Shown: one piece after another, positions 35,930-47,525 of the stretch
How positions within the stretch are numbered: the stretch's first letter is position 1
Layout of the letters: the number at the start of each line of letters is the position of its first letter
NCBI RefSeq assembly: GCF_024323335.1
Contig: NC_066583.1
Span: 15,590,665 to 15,654,664, forward strand
Direction: 5' to 3'
Length of the DNA stretch: 64,000 bases
Source: Lathyrus oleraceus
Lineage: Eukaryota; Streptophyta; Magnoliopsida; Fabales; Fabaceae
Translations under genes and position numbers: made by a program
The notes under the pieces: generated by a model
Told to the model about the DNA's origin: nothing
Databases searched by the model: none
Seen by the model: only the letters and a program-made list of their open reading frames with translations

Positions 35930-37381
35930 CTAGAAACAAACATCTAAAGCTCGGGACACAGGAAGATAGGATGCACGAAGCCTCTTCACCTCCCTCTCGT
36001 AGGCTGCCTCCATATCTGCTTTTTCCTTGGCGAGTTGATCGTACTTCCTCTTCTAAAACTTGGAAGACCGAGGAAGTAGAGAAGTCCATGCATCGTTAGG
36101 GTCATCAATAACTTGATGCTCGAGGAACTCAATCAAAGCATCCTTCTCCTTAATCTACTGAAGTAACTCTTCTCTTTCACGGATCCAGGCACGTGATAGG
36201 TCTTCGTCTCTCAACTCCTCTACTCCTTGGTTAGGGAGGGTTGAAGGCACAGCCATAACCAAAGATGTAGGTCTCGGATACTCGTAAGGCATGAGACACT
36301 CAGAAGCTCTCCTCCTTACCCAAGCAGTATAAGGCTCCATGGCAACATAATTCTTAGGACCCAACTCCTTCCTTCCTTTCCTATGAATCTTGCGCCAAGC
36401 GCGAACCATTCTGCCTTTCAAGCCTTGGGAATCTTTACCCTCCTGAAAGAATACACCCTCTAACAGAATGTTATTCGGTTTATCCTTTAGGGGGAACCCG
36501 AGCTGACGTCGTGCCAAAACAGGGTTGTAGTTAATCCCACCACATGTACCAAGAAGAGGCACATTGGAGAATTCACCACAAGAGTCAATAATCTGCACAC
36601 CATCATACACACGGTTATACCAAGAGATATCATCATTAGTGAGAGACATAAGTCTCGTGGACCACCGTAGACATCCTTTGTTCTCCTTGAAGGCGACCGT
36701 CTGAGGTAAGTGAGAAATAAACCACTTATACAACAGAGGCAAACAGCACACAATGGCGCCACCACCCTTTGCATTCCTCATATGCAAAGAGAAATAGGTA
36801 TCACCCAACAGAGTCGGAACGGTATTAAGAGTAGAAAAGATCCTAATAGCGTTCACATCCACAAACTTGTTGATGTTGGGGAACAATACCAATCCATATA
36901 TGAGAAGTACAAATATGGCTTCAAAGGCATCCTCACTCATAGCCTTCCCATAGATAGTAGCTTGAGCAATGAGGAACTCAGAAGGGAGACCTTGAATTCC
37001 ATCTTTGGTAGTCATATGAGCACCAACCAGAGATTCATCTATGTGCAACATGTCTGCTATCTCTTGAGAAGTAGGAACATTCTCCAAGCCACTGAACGGC
37101 ATGTGGTCTAGAATAGGTATACCCACAAGGTAGGCATACTCCTCAAGCGTAGGCAAAAGCTAGAAATCCGAAAACGTGAAGCAACGGTACAAGGGATCAT
37201 AAAACTGCACCAATACACTCATCAACCCTTCATCCACCTGAGTAGTCAGAAGAGGAAGAAGCTTCCCAAAACGAGCTTTGAAACCCAGAGGATCTAGTAC
37301 ATAGGATGTCAGATTTCTTAACTCTTTCAAATCTGATTGTCTGAAGCTATACTTCTTTGTATTCCTTATTTGTCTTTCCAT
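35930..37381 (-). pseudogene. Ogre-B ORF1 protein, plant-mobile-domain-like, three stops
   Basis: Homologue of the Ogre-A ORF1, starting MERQIRNTKKYSF at 37381. The frame is uninterrupted in length (no indel relative to the family) but carries three in-frame stops. They are TAG at about 37160 (from CAG), TAG at about 36155 (from CAG) and TAG at about 36053 (from TGG). The N-terminal globular part contains FTFSDF followed by LPTLEEYAYLVGIPI. The C-terminal part is Lys/Glu/Arg-rich and ends in SRALDVCF. The function of Ogre ORF1 is unknown. It lies between the leader and gag, as in A and D. Confidence 0.88.
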
Positions 37382-38274
37382 GTCTGAAATTTTCGCAAAT
37401 AAACCCCTTAAGTTCCTTGAAAATTTTCTTCATTATTGATGATATGGATGCAAATGAGTGCATGAATGCATGAATGCAACAATCACACTCAAGGATCAAG
37501 AAAAGCACACCAAACAAAGGTCATGGGATGGATCATATCATCCTTAATATCAACCATCCATTTTGGTGGATTATGGTTTACACCTTATCAACACCCAAGT
37601 TCCATTGATATTAAGGATATATGAACGGATCAACCATGAATCAAGGGTTTGTTGTAAGTCACGAGCGTGGAGTCTCGGTTAAGAACCACCCAAAGGAAAT
37701 GTACTATGGTTTAAACCTGCCAAACATGTTCTACAAGAGGTTCCCATAGTCATCATCCCATCTTTCGGATATTATCGGAAAAACGACTACTCATATTCCA
37801 AAAATATTCTCAAGAGAGACTCTTATGAGTGTAGTATCGCGTAACAATCGTATCAAATCTTACACTTGAACGACTTTCGCACTACATCCTAAAAATAGGC
37901 CAAGATGGGCTTGGTAAACTAAGGTCCTTGGCTTCTAAGGTCTATATTAGAAAGAGTAATGTCTAACCACAACTTACTTGTGTGACATTATTGATCCCAA
38001 CATGACCTCCACCAAGTGAATGGACTTGCAAGTCAACTTGCTAAGGAATAACTCCACACAAGTCAACAAGACTACACCATTCTCATATCCTAAGTGCACT
38101 CGAGTCCGGGTATAGAACTCATCTCACAAAGATCACCAAGCATACAAGGAATTAATATCAAGCAAATCAATCATTACATACAATACAGTAATCCCAAATT
38201 GCACAAAAATATGTCACAAGATAATACAATACAACAAGTATGAAAAGTAGGCAAAACCCCCTAGGCAAATCGTA
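37382..38274 (-). other. 5' leader of Ogre-B
   Basis: About 890 bp without coding signal. A 14-bp perfect inverted repeat (37540-37553 with 37605-37618) matches the 16-bp one of Ogre-A. Confidence 0.75.
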
Positions 38275-38292
38275 TCCCCAGCAGAGTCGCCA
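38275..38292 (-). promoter_or_regulatory. Primer binding site of Ogre-B (tRNA-Arg type)
   Basis: TGGCGACTCTGCTGGGGA on the minus strand, six bases from the LTR end. Confidence 0.93.
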
Positions 38293-38298
38293 CTTTTC

Positions 38299-41200
38299 TG
38301 TAGCGGGGTATTCGTTACCATTAGAGATATGGACTAAATCCAAGGTAAACCATACAAGTCGAGTCGCCACCGCACTTCTATTTATCCAAAGGAATGGTTA
38401 GAAAGCGAACAAAAACCTAATAGTTTTAACAAAAACTAGCAAAAGAAACAGAGATCTGGGTAAGGGGTTGGTTATGCAATGGGAAGGTGTTAGGCACCCA
38501 AAACATCCTAGGTACTCCTAGGGAGCCCTTTTCATACTTGTTGCAAGGTTGTTGTCTTGTGAAAAATTTGTTTGCGCAAACATGATTAAAGAGATGAGAG
38601 GAGAATGTACAAGTTATTTACATATGTGTTTGGATGGATAAACCCAATGCCCACGTACCATCTTATAAAAAGATTAGGATCAAAACCTCGTAGTTCGGGG
38701 TAAAAATTTCAAAATGAGTTGGTGAATTGAGGGATCCAAAAGCCTTAAGGTCTTTTGTTATCCAAGGGAGAAAACTCAACCAAACCACAAATCCACCATG
38801 TGAGGATAGCTTCAACATGCTAGTGAGGGGTTAACCCTATAATAAGCATGGAAGAGTCATTGTCCATCACTAAGGATATAGGTGAGTATTACATCTACCA
38901 CCAAGATAACTAAAACCTAATAGCTAAAGGTTATGAAAGATTTTTGATTAAGAAGTGGCCATTGGAACCACAAAAAAATAATTTGAATGGGTTATATTTA
39001 CCAATTGGAAGTATATACAAAAGTGGTCAAAGTTGACTTAAAGATTCAATTCAAAATAAGTGTTATGAAAAGAAAGTTTGAAAGTCAAAAGCATAAGGCT
39101 TAGGTTTCTAATGTTTGAAAACAATAGTTAAATGTTTGCACAAAAAGGGTTTTGGCTTGGGTTAGAGTGGAGAGATGAAGAAGAAGGGCTAAGTCCTAAG
39201 GAAAACAAGAAGAGAAGGGATGAAGAAACAAAACCAGAATGGAGTTCCTCTCTTGAGATCATATTGATGATCCAAGTAGCTCCCATCCTTTGGAATAAGC
39301 AACCATAAAGTATAAGCAATCAAACAAGTCTCATAAGAGATCCTCAATGTATCTTATATCTTCCACTTAGATGAACATGGTAATGGTCCTCCAATTAAGC
39401 TCTCATAGAATTCCCTAGCACAAAAGCACACACATCAAAAGTTCCATGAAGTAAAACAAGAATGGACAAGAGTGAGTTTAGAGATTTGGTCCTTCTAATC
39501 CATCTTCATCATTGAGATCCATTTACTTCCAATTTTGCATAAGGAAAGTCCTAGAATCTAAGTCCAATTCTCCATTTCTTTGCATAGGGGAAGTCCTAGA
39601 AACTAAGTCCATTTCCTTACATTTGGTTCACAACAATCAAGACAAAAACACAAGCACAATAATATATACACAATTATGTGCTCAAGTGAGCAAAAGGCAA
39701 ATGGCATTAACATAAACATGTGCTCAAGTGAGCAAAGAGAAAAGTAAATGAATAATATGTGCAAGAATAGTAAATTGCATAAAAGTAAATTGCATAAAGT
39801 AAATGTTAATTGTCAATAGTTAGTGTTAGTAGTTAGTGTGCCATAAGGCGGATTTAGCGCTATGTTAAGCAATCATAATTGGACTTATGTAGAAGTCACA
39901 ACTATCTGAGGCCCGTCAATAGTAATGTAGGCAACAAACACAAGTTAGGAGTCTTGATTAGTGAACCAAGTCCCAACAACTTGCCATGCCAAAAAGAAAA
40001 TGAGAAATGATCTTGTACTTGTTTAAGCCTTTTGCATGATTTAAAAGACAACCTATCCTTAATGCAAAGTCATTCACTTGATCAATTGATCAAGATGAAT
40101 TAGATTTGAATCAAGGAAGGTTAAATCTCCCTAATCAATGCTAACTTATCAACCTTCAACTCATTGATCAAAAAAAAAGGAGTAGAAGAAGAAGGAGAAG
40201 ATGGATAAGAGAAATGGAAATGACAAATTTAAAGTGCATTAAATGAAATACAATGTACTAATCCTCATATGTTGACCAATAACATTGAAAGTCAAGGTCA
40301 AACAATCAAAAGCAGAAGTGAGATGAAGATTGGATGTCAAGAAATGAATAAACTATTTTTGGCATTTTTTAATATTTAAAATAAACTTGAATTAAAAATA
40401 AATGGAAAGGTCGAACTTCAAAACTACTTCAAATCAACCTTGAAAGGTCCAAGTAATTTATCTTAAGTTCAACAAGGTCAAACAAAGTTTAACAAAAAAA
40501 TTCAGCATTTTAAAAAGTCAGAAACTATTTTTAATCAATTAAAAATGAATAAAAATAACCTAATTGAATTAAAATCTCAAGTAAATCTCAAATCAATTCA
40601 AAAATTGATGAGAATATTTTTCATAGATCCATCATCATTCAAATAGGTTAGGAGAATATTTTTGTATTTTTTGAATATCAAAAACTATTTAAAATGAATT
40701 AAAAATAACCAGAAAAGAGAAAATTCACAAAAAATATCAGATGACAAAATAAAAAATATTAAAAATCAGAAATAGAAACTAGAAATTATTTGGGAAATAA
40801 TGCAGTTGGTCCCATAATTTTTGTATAAGAAATGAAAGAGATATTGATTTTTAAAAATAATTGGAATTAAAGAAATTAAAACCAGAAAATAAAAATGCAA
40901 AAAAACGTGGAACGTTAGATCTGAGCTCATTAATTGAGCTGGCAAATCACACGCTCCAAAGATGCGCGCCTATGGTGATCCTCAGTCAATGCGCTCACAT
41001 GGAAAACAAATGAAAGTCATAACAAGCAACGCTCCTGATTGCATCTGGAAATTAGATCACACGGCCAGGATTCAAATTGGAGATGATGAAGCCACCGGAG
41101 CCACCGTCTTCTCCGGTGAGCTCGGATTTTCCGGCCAAAGTTGCAGAACTTCAAATCTTAATGAAAACGCACGATTTATACATCTTTAGAAAGCTGGGAT

Positions 41201-43176
41201 GATGTACATCATCCATGTACCATCCATTTTCCCTCTAGATCTCCATAGTGTGAGAAATCAGAGATGGAAAAATCTGGTGTTCATCATGAACTCAATGGAT
41301 TTCAATAATTGAATGCATAAACATGATGCCTCTATTGAGAGGACTTCAGCCAACACAAAATCTAAGCCAAAAGGTCAATGGATGAGGAGAAGCGAAGAAA
41401 ATACCAATTGGAGTGTAAACTTGAGTTCTGGTGATTTGAGCATGATGCCTTGCTTGCTTTGCTAAAACAGAAGTTCTATGAGATAAACGATGAAGGTTTA
41501 GAAGCACTAGATCTAAGAATTCAACCAGATGAAGTTGATTTTCAGATCTGAAAAAAAATGAGAAAAGTGAACTTGCTTCTTTAGTGATGGCTATGGAAAG
41601 AATTATGCAGCATTTCAGGTTGAATTAGGTGTGTGAAATGGAGGGAATGAGGTCTCTATTTATAGAGGAAGTGGCAAGGAGAGTGTGAAATGATCCGTGT
41701 GCATGGCATGTGATGCTTCATTGCATGGGCTTGTATGATCATGCACAAGGCCCAAAAACAATGCCAAATGAGTTCTGAACACCAGCCAGATGGAATTGGA
41801 CGTGTGAATTGCAAGGCAATTGCTTATGCACCAAGATTTCAAGTGAATTCCTTCTTTGTACCTAAAAATTCATCTCTTCGAAAGTACCATTTAGAAAATC
41901 CAAGCATAGGCATATGGGTAATGGTTGGAAAGGTCTTGATGTAAGGAACAATTGTTATGTTGGTCAAAAATCCATTTGGAATGTGGAAATTTATGAAATT
42001 TGAGTTTAAAGTGTGATATGCAAAACATGTCAAGGCAAGGTTTCTAAAATTGGCCAACTTTCAAGCCCTTCTGTTTTGATGATGCAAGCTTCAAATAAAA
42101 AAACCTCCAACATCAAAGTTGTCTATCTTTTCAAGAAAATAAAAATGGACTTAGATTTTGAATCATTTGGATTTTTGGTGAAGGAGTTATGGGCACTTGA
42201 AGTTGGACTTTTTTGACTTTTAATGCATTTGACCCAAAAGGATCTATAATTTCTTGCATTATCACATGTATTTCCTTTGCGATTTTAAAATTTTGTCCAA
42301 CATAACATTTGAAGTAGACATCGTAAGCTTTCCATTGCATTTGATCCCACCTCAAAATCATAAAAAATTAATGAGTTATGTCCTTGGGAAGTTGACCCAC
42401 AATTAGGGTTTCAGTCAAAATGACCTATAATGTATTGGAATGGCAGATGGTCTTCCAAGCTTCAAATAAAATTTTGATGAACATGAAAGTTGTTCATATT
42501 GTCCTTGAGAACATTGTTTCTTTTGGGACCATCTCCATTTGACCAATATATAAAACGTTAGGTCTCAGTGCATTTCAAAATAGTCAGATGAATTGACTGA
42601 TCAACTTCTCAAGTCCATGCCTCATACCTTGATGAATTGATGATTGAGGACACTCAAATAAGTTCAAATATGCATGAAATGAAGAGTTAAAGAACTTCCT
42701 TTTATTATTTTGGACCATGGGTTGAGGTTGCTTCATGAGCAAGGCATTGTGATGCACAGATGGATTAGGGTTTCTCTGAAGAACAAGATCTCAAACCCTT
42801 TGACTTGATTGATCAAAATGATGCATTGAGGTACTAGGGAGGAATATTTGATGGATGAGAGCTTTGGGAACCATTACCCTGCTTGCTATCATCTTCTCTT
42901 GACCATGTCTTTATACATAGGATCTCCTAGAAGCTTTAGACCTTGTGATTGCTCAAGCTACAAACAAAAGATGTTAGTGACATATTTTTGTACTTTTTGG
43001 TTAGTAAACAAAAAAGCAATGATATACAATTCAAGCATGCTTGGTGATCTCAAACCAACTCACAGAAGGTCTCACCCAAAGGCAAAGGGAACCAAGATGC
43101 TAATGATCCTTGAGGCTATGCAAATGCAATGTTATGATGCCATGAGGGATCTTAGGGACAAAATTAGGGTCTTACA
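38299..43176 (-). repeat. 5' LTR of Ogre-B, 4878 bp
   Basis: On the minus strand it starts TGTAAGACCC at 43176 and ends CCCGCTACA at 38299. It carries a TATA box at 41657-41664, a PBS-like motif at 38361-38369 and a CACCGGAG/CTCCGGTG stem-loop at 41093-41118. The right edge abuts coding sequence of Ogre-D (IVVHR), which fixes the boundary. No genes inside. Confidence 0.93.
41657..41664 (-). promoter_or_regulatory. LTR TATA box, Ogre-B 5' LTR
   Basis: TATAAATA on the minus strand in a CTCTATAAATAGAG palindrome, same position in the LTR as 12748-12755. Confidence 0.6.
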
Positions 43177-43519
43177 CCTGTGCACCACAATATATGTATC
43201 CAAACCAGGCATATCTTGATACGACCATGCGAATACATCCACATATTCTTGCAGCATTTCAATCAGCCCTCTCTTGACCTTTTCCTCTAAAGCAGCCCCT
43301 ATCTTGATCTCTTTCTTTGCGTCCTCAGTACCAAGGTTAATGACTTCCAACTCTTCCTGATGAGGTTGAATGACCCTTTCCTCCTGTTTCAATAGTCTGG
43401 CCAATTCTTTAGGGAGTTCACAATCTTCCTCACTCTCCTCTTCGGCTTGGTAAATGGGATTATCGAAGTCATACTGAGCCATAACAGAACTGTTTTTAAT
43501 GGAGTCCGCAAGATCAATT
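43177..43519 (-). pseudogene. Ogre-D pre-RT region of pol, truncated by insertion
   Basis: Starts at the intron acceptor with IDLADS, then MAQYDFDNPIYQAEEES. The acidic helical region follows, with KKEIKIGAALEEKVKRGLIEML and YVDVFAWSYQDMPGLDTYIVVHR. This is the conserved N-terminal region before the RT core. It is cut at 43177 by the LTR of the A/B array. No RT catalytic residue is within the window for this copy. The frame is open throughout and matches the start of pol in Ogre-C. Confidence 0.9.
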
Positions 43520-43780
43520 CTGCACAAACGATGTTTCATGCTTTATTTTAGAAAAAGAGTTCAAGGAAGTCACAAAAAAGGAAAAAACATTGCCATTTTT
43601 ATTGTTTTGAAAATGAAAGTAATGAAAATAGAAAGACAGTGAACACAAATTTGATTGCAAAACGTCCTTTATTGATGATAATCATTGAAAATTCAAAACA
43701 TGATGTGGCCCTACTATGAACCACTACGCCTTGGGCAGAGCGTAGGGCTTTCATGCAAAATGCAAAAAAAAAAAAAATAC
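43520..43780 (-). other. Ogre-D pol intron (261 bp)
   Basis: Donor ACAGA|GTATTT and acceptor TGTGCAG|AATT on the minus strand. Removal keeps the frame between the protease tail (VTLQT) and IDLADS, with the same split codon phase as in A, B and C. Confidence 0.82.
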
Positions 43781-46700
43781 TCTGTCTGAAGAGTAACTTG
43801 GACTATTTCTTCAGCCGTCCAGTTGTTGATCTTCTCCCCTGGAGCACACAGGCGCACCCAATTATCCATATCACAATCATTGTCACCATCTTCATTGTTT
43901 GTTGCAAAGACATCACCGTGATTCATCAACCCAGCACTAGTGAAAGTACACGGCCCTTTCTGATTTTGGACACCCTGCTCTGATGATTGAAAAGGCTGAT
44001 AACCAACGCCAAACATGTCTTCTTTTACGAGCACGTCAATCATCTTGCCCTAGCCTTCCGCGTTACCTGAATGAATGACCTCTAGAGCTTGCTTATAGGA
44101 CGCAATCAAGGTACCTGGTTTCTTCTGTTCAACCAAAGCCACCTTCTCAATATTGACAGTATCAAAAGCTTGACATAGAGTTTCATGAATCTCGCCATCC
44201 ATCTCCACATATTTGAAGGAGGATAAATGGCTCACAAAGATGTCCTCTTCGCCACACACGGTCACAACCTGACTATCCCACACATATTTTAGCTTTTGGT
44301 GGAGAGTCGAAGAAACTGCTCCGGCCCCATGTATCCAGGGACGCCCCAACAGACAACTATACGCTGGTTGAATATCCATCACATAGAAGACAACACTAAA
44401 CACTTCCGGGCCGATCTTCACAGGCAACGTGACTTCACCACAAACTGATCACTTGGATCCATCGAAAGCACGGACAACAAGATCACTTGGTGTGATAACA
44501 ACCCTTTCGACCTCAAGCTTACTCAAAGCCTTTTTGGGCAGATCATTCAAAGAAGAACCGGTATCAACCAAAACATGCGACAAAACGGCGCCTTTGCATT
44601 CCACCGTGATATGCAGAGCTCTATTATGATTGCGACCCTCAGGTGTCAAGTCTAGATCCGTGAATACCAAACCATGTCTCGTGTTAACATTTGCAATAAC
44701 ACCTTCAAGCTGGTTAACAGAAATCTCCTGAGGCACATAAGCCATATTCAACATTTTCAACAGGGTGTTACGATGTGCCTCGGAACACATTAATAGAGAG
44801 AGAATAGAGTTTTTTGACGGTGTCTGGTTCAACTGATCCACGATCTTATAGTCACTCTTCTTGATAATTCTCATAAATTCCTCCACGTCCTTCTCAAAAG
44901 AGTTTTGGGGCACTTCCTTTCGTACTGGTTCTTCTTCAACTACAACTTGTTTTCCTTTTGTTCTAGCAAGAGCCTCAACATTGTTATCCTTCGGAACCTG
45001 TGGTGCAAACAAACGACCACTTCTCGTAAATCCTCCGGGTCCTCCCACATTACCCACAGCCGAACCAACTGTTACTGAAGTCTTATTTGACGAACCAATC
45101 GTCACTGGAGTATGATTTACTAATCTGGTCTGATTCTCTGGTCTTCTATTTCTGCAAAAAGCATTGTCATATTGCCACGGAATTGCTCTACTGTTCTCAA
45201 AAAGTCTTCCACTAGAAGCAGCAACGGTGGTAGGAGTACTGATAGTTACTGGAGGATTAATAATCGCGGGGACACCAACAGTCACTGGAGCAGATATGGT
45301 CACGGGCGCAGCTACGGTCACAGGAGTACCGATAGTCACAGGCGCACTAATAGTTCTTGGAGCACGTGCAAGACCTTCTGACGGTGTAAAGTAAATGGTA
45401 ACAGTCGATACCTCCTCACGGTCTTTCACTACTCGATCAAACTGTAAACAACCTTCATTCGTCAATTCCTGGATACCTTCTTTCAATTTCACACATCCAT
45501 TTCCATGATTACCACAATCTGAACAATTCTTGTCACATCCCGGGAATACTCCCCCTCTAAGTAGACGTTCCTTCACCACAAACAACGAAGTCTGAACGTC
45601 ATTAACATCGACTACCAAGTTCAAATTTTCCTCATCTTCCACACTATTTACTCTGGGCCCTCCATGCTGAGGCATAGGATTATTCACCACATTCGGAGTA
45701 GGAGCAAAGTTAATCGTCTTGGCATCGATCAAGTCTTGGACTTTATGGTGAAAATCCCGACAATTCTCGATGTGGTGCCCTGGCGCACCAGAATGAAAAT
45801 CACAACGGACATTAGCGTCATAACCAGCGGGAATCCTTGTTAATGGAGCCATAGTGCGAAGTTCGACAAACTTTAACCTGAGCAGTTCAGGGAGTAATTC
45901 AGCATAAGTCATTGGCAACATATCAAAATGACGATCTGGCATTCTTTGTCTTGGTTGGAATTGGCGTTGCTGTTGTTGTTGTGGTTGTCCTCTTTGTTGT
46001 TGTTGAGGTAGGGTTGCTGGAATAGTCACAGCAGCGACTTAACGGTATTGTTGTCCTCTGTTTCCATTTCTCTGATTATGTATAGCATTTGTCTCACCCT
46101 CTCTCCTTCTGGGTGCTCCTGAGAATGGTTTCTTAGCACTTGAAGAACTTGAAGAACCAGGGTCTTGGATTTTTCCCACTTTGATAAGACTTTCAGTTCT
46201 TTCTCCGCAAATCACAACATCCGAAAAACTACCAAACGGGCAACTTCCCATACCATCCATGAATACACCTTGCAGGGTTCCAATGAACATATCTGTCAAT
46301 TCTCTCTCCAACATCGGAGGTTGTACTCTCGCAGCTAGCTCGCGCCACCTCTGGGCGTATTCCTTGAAACTCTCACCAGTCTTTTGAAACAAACTCTGCA
46401 ACTGGGTTCTGCTCGGGGCCATGTCCATGTTATGCTTGTACTGCCTCAGAAAAGCTTCACCTAACTCTCTCCAGCTTCTGACAGATTCTTTTCTCAAGTC
46501 CATGTACCAATCCAAAGAGGCTCCAGACAAGCTGTCTTGGAAAAAGTACATCCACATCTTTTCATCATCAGTATAAGCAGATATCTTCCGGTAGTAAGCT
46601 TGCACATGAGTTCGGGGACAAGAAGTGCCATTGTACTTGTCGAAAGATGGTGCTTTGAACTTGTACGGGATCCTCAACCCATCAACTAAACCCATATTAG

Positions 46701-47154
46701 AAACATTAAAACCCAAAGAATTCTGGCACTCCATGGCGCGAATCTTTTCAGCAAGGGCGTCGACCTTTCTATCTCTCTCTTCCGCCTTTCCAAATTCATC
46801 ATCATCACTGGGAATGGTGAACATATCTTCTTGCTTATCAACCAAATGAGAAGGATGGTGAACTGGAGCACGTGCCGCTCGAGCATTAGCGGCCTCTGTA
46901 ATGATGGGTTGTCCATTGATTCTAATACCACGCAATTCGTCACCATTAGCATGGTTGTTGACAGGGTTGGTAACAGCAGCGTCATCGACAGGGGTCCCTT
47001 CTGGCGGATTCTGACCGACAGGGGGAATCACAGTTTCTTGTCTCTGGACCAAAGCTCGGAGTTCCTCTTGCCCTTGCACTACCCCTTGCATCATACTCAT
47101 GAATTGGGCCATGTTGGTCCTCATCTCTGCTAGATCTGCTTGAAAGCTTTCCAT
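43781..47154 (-). pseudogene. Ogre-D gag-protease polyprotein, one frame with three stops
   Basis: The ATG at 47154 begins MESFQADLAEMR; the frame is open a little further upstream. In order: a helical N-terminus, an Asn/Pro-rich part, the capsid domain (LDWYMDLR, FLRQYKHN, FKEYAQRWREL), a Gln-rich linker, a zinc knuckle CDFHSGAPGHHIENC, a second Cys cluster PGCDKNCSDC...GC, a Thr/Val/Pro-rich tandem stretch (APVTI-like units, about 45240-45370), and the protease with D-T-G-S-S. No indel is seen; three stops break it: TAA at 46039-46041, TGA at 44449-44451 and TAG at 44050-44052. Each can be explained by a single C-to-T or G-to-A change. The tail ends at the intron donor. Confidence 0.92.
45240..45375 (-). 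repeat. In-frame minisatellite encoding APVTI/V repeats in Ogre-D gag-protease
   Basis: About eight 18-24 bp units encode APVTI, APVTV and similar steps between the second Cys cluster and the protease. The equivalent part of Ogre-C has only a few. It looks like replication-slippage growth of a flexible linker. Confidence 0.7.
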
Positions 47155-47525
47155 TACTCTCTGCTGGTTTCTGCGGGTACCGTACCGGTGAATTCCTGAA
47201 TCAGCTATCCTGCTAGTGGAACATCAAATAATATAAGAACACCGCAGTGGTACCTGTTATGCAAGATATGCAAATGAATATGTAAATGCAATGACATGTT
47301 TATCAATTCCAACGGGTATTTTACCCCCTTGATTCCAGTCTCACGCAGGAAGACCGAGTTGTGGATAAACTTCTGAGATCAAGATGCAATAAGGAAAACC
47401 ATCATATAAATAAGTTCAAGAAGGGAAAGGCCTTAGCCAACAGTTCATCAAAAAAAGATCTCCACAACAAGCCTGTGGATCACCACTACAATACAATAAG
47501 TAAAGAGAGGAACAAAAATCAGGAA
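47155..47525 (-). other. Spacer between ORF1 and gag, Ogre-D
   Basis: 370 bp without coding signal. A CTAGCAG|G acceptor-like site lies close to the gag start on the minus strand, but I see no matching donor that I would defend. Confidence 0.5.

Larger units (their letters stand above)
1..43176 (-). mobile_element. Tandem Ogre array (Ogre-A and Ogre-B sharing one LTR), left end outside window
   Basis: Read on the minus strand, the order is LTR (38299-43176), Ogre-B internal region, LTR (9448-14259), Ogre-A internal region running off the left edge. The middle LTR has a PBS on its left side (belonging to A) and a polypurine tract on its right side (belonging to B), so it serves both elements. 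This is LTR-internal-LTR-internal(-LTR). Such arrays are known products of unequal recombination between LTRs, which is the likely origin here. A and B code for closely similar proteins in the same order. The array lies inside the RT region of Ogre-D; the 5 bp next to its right end are CCTGT, so CCTGT should also flank the unseen left LTR. Confidence 0.9.

Noticed and set aside
45164..45394. Thr/Val/Gly-rich plus-strand frame
   Set aside because: Shadow of the in-frame APVTI minisatellite of the Ogre-D polyprotein on the minus strand.
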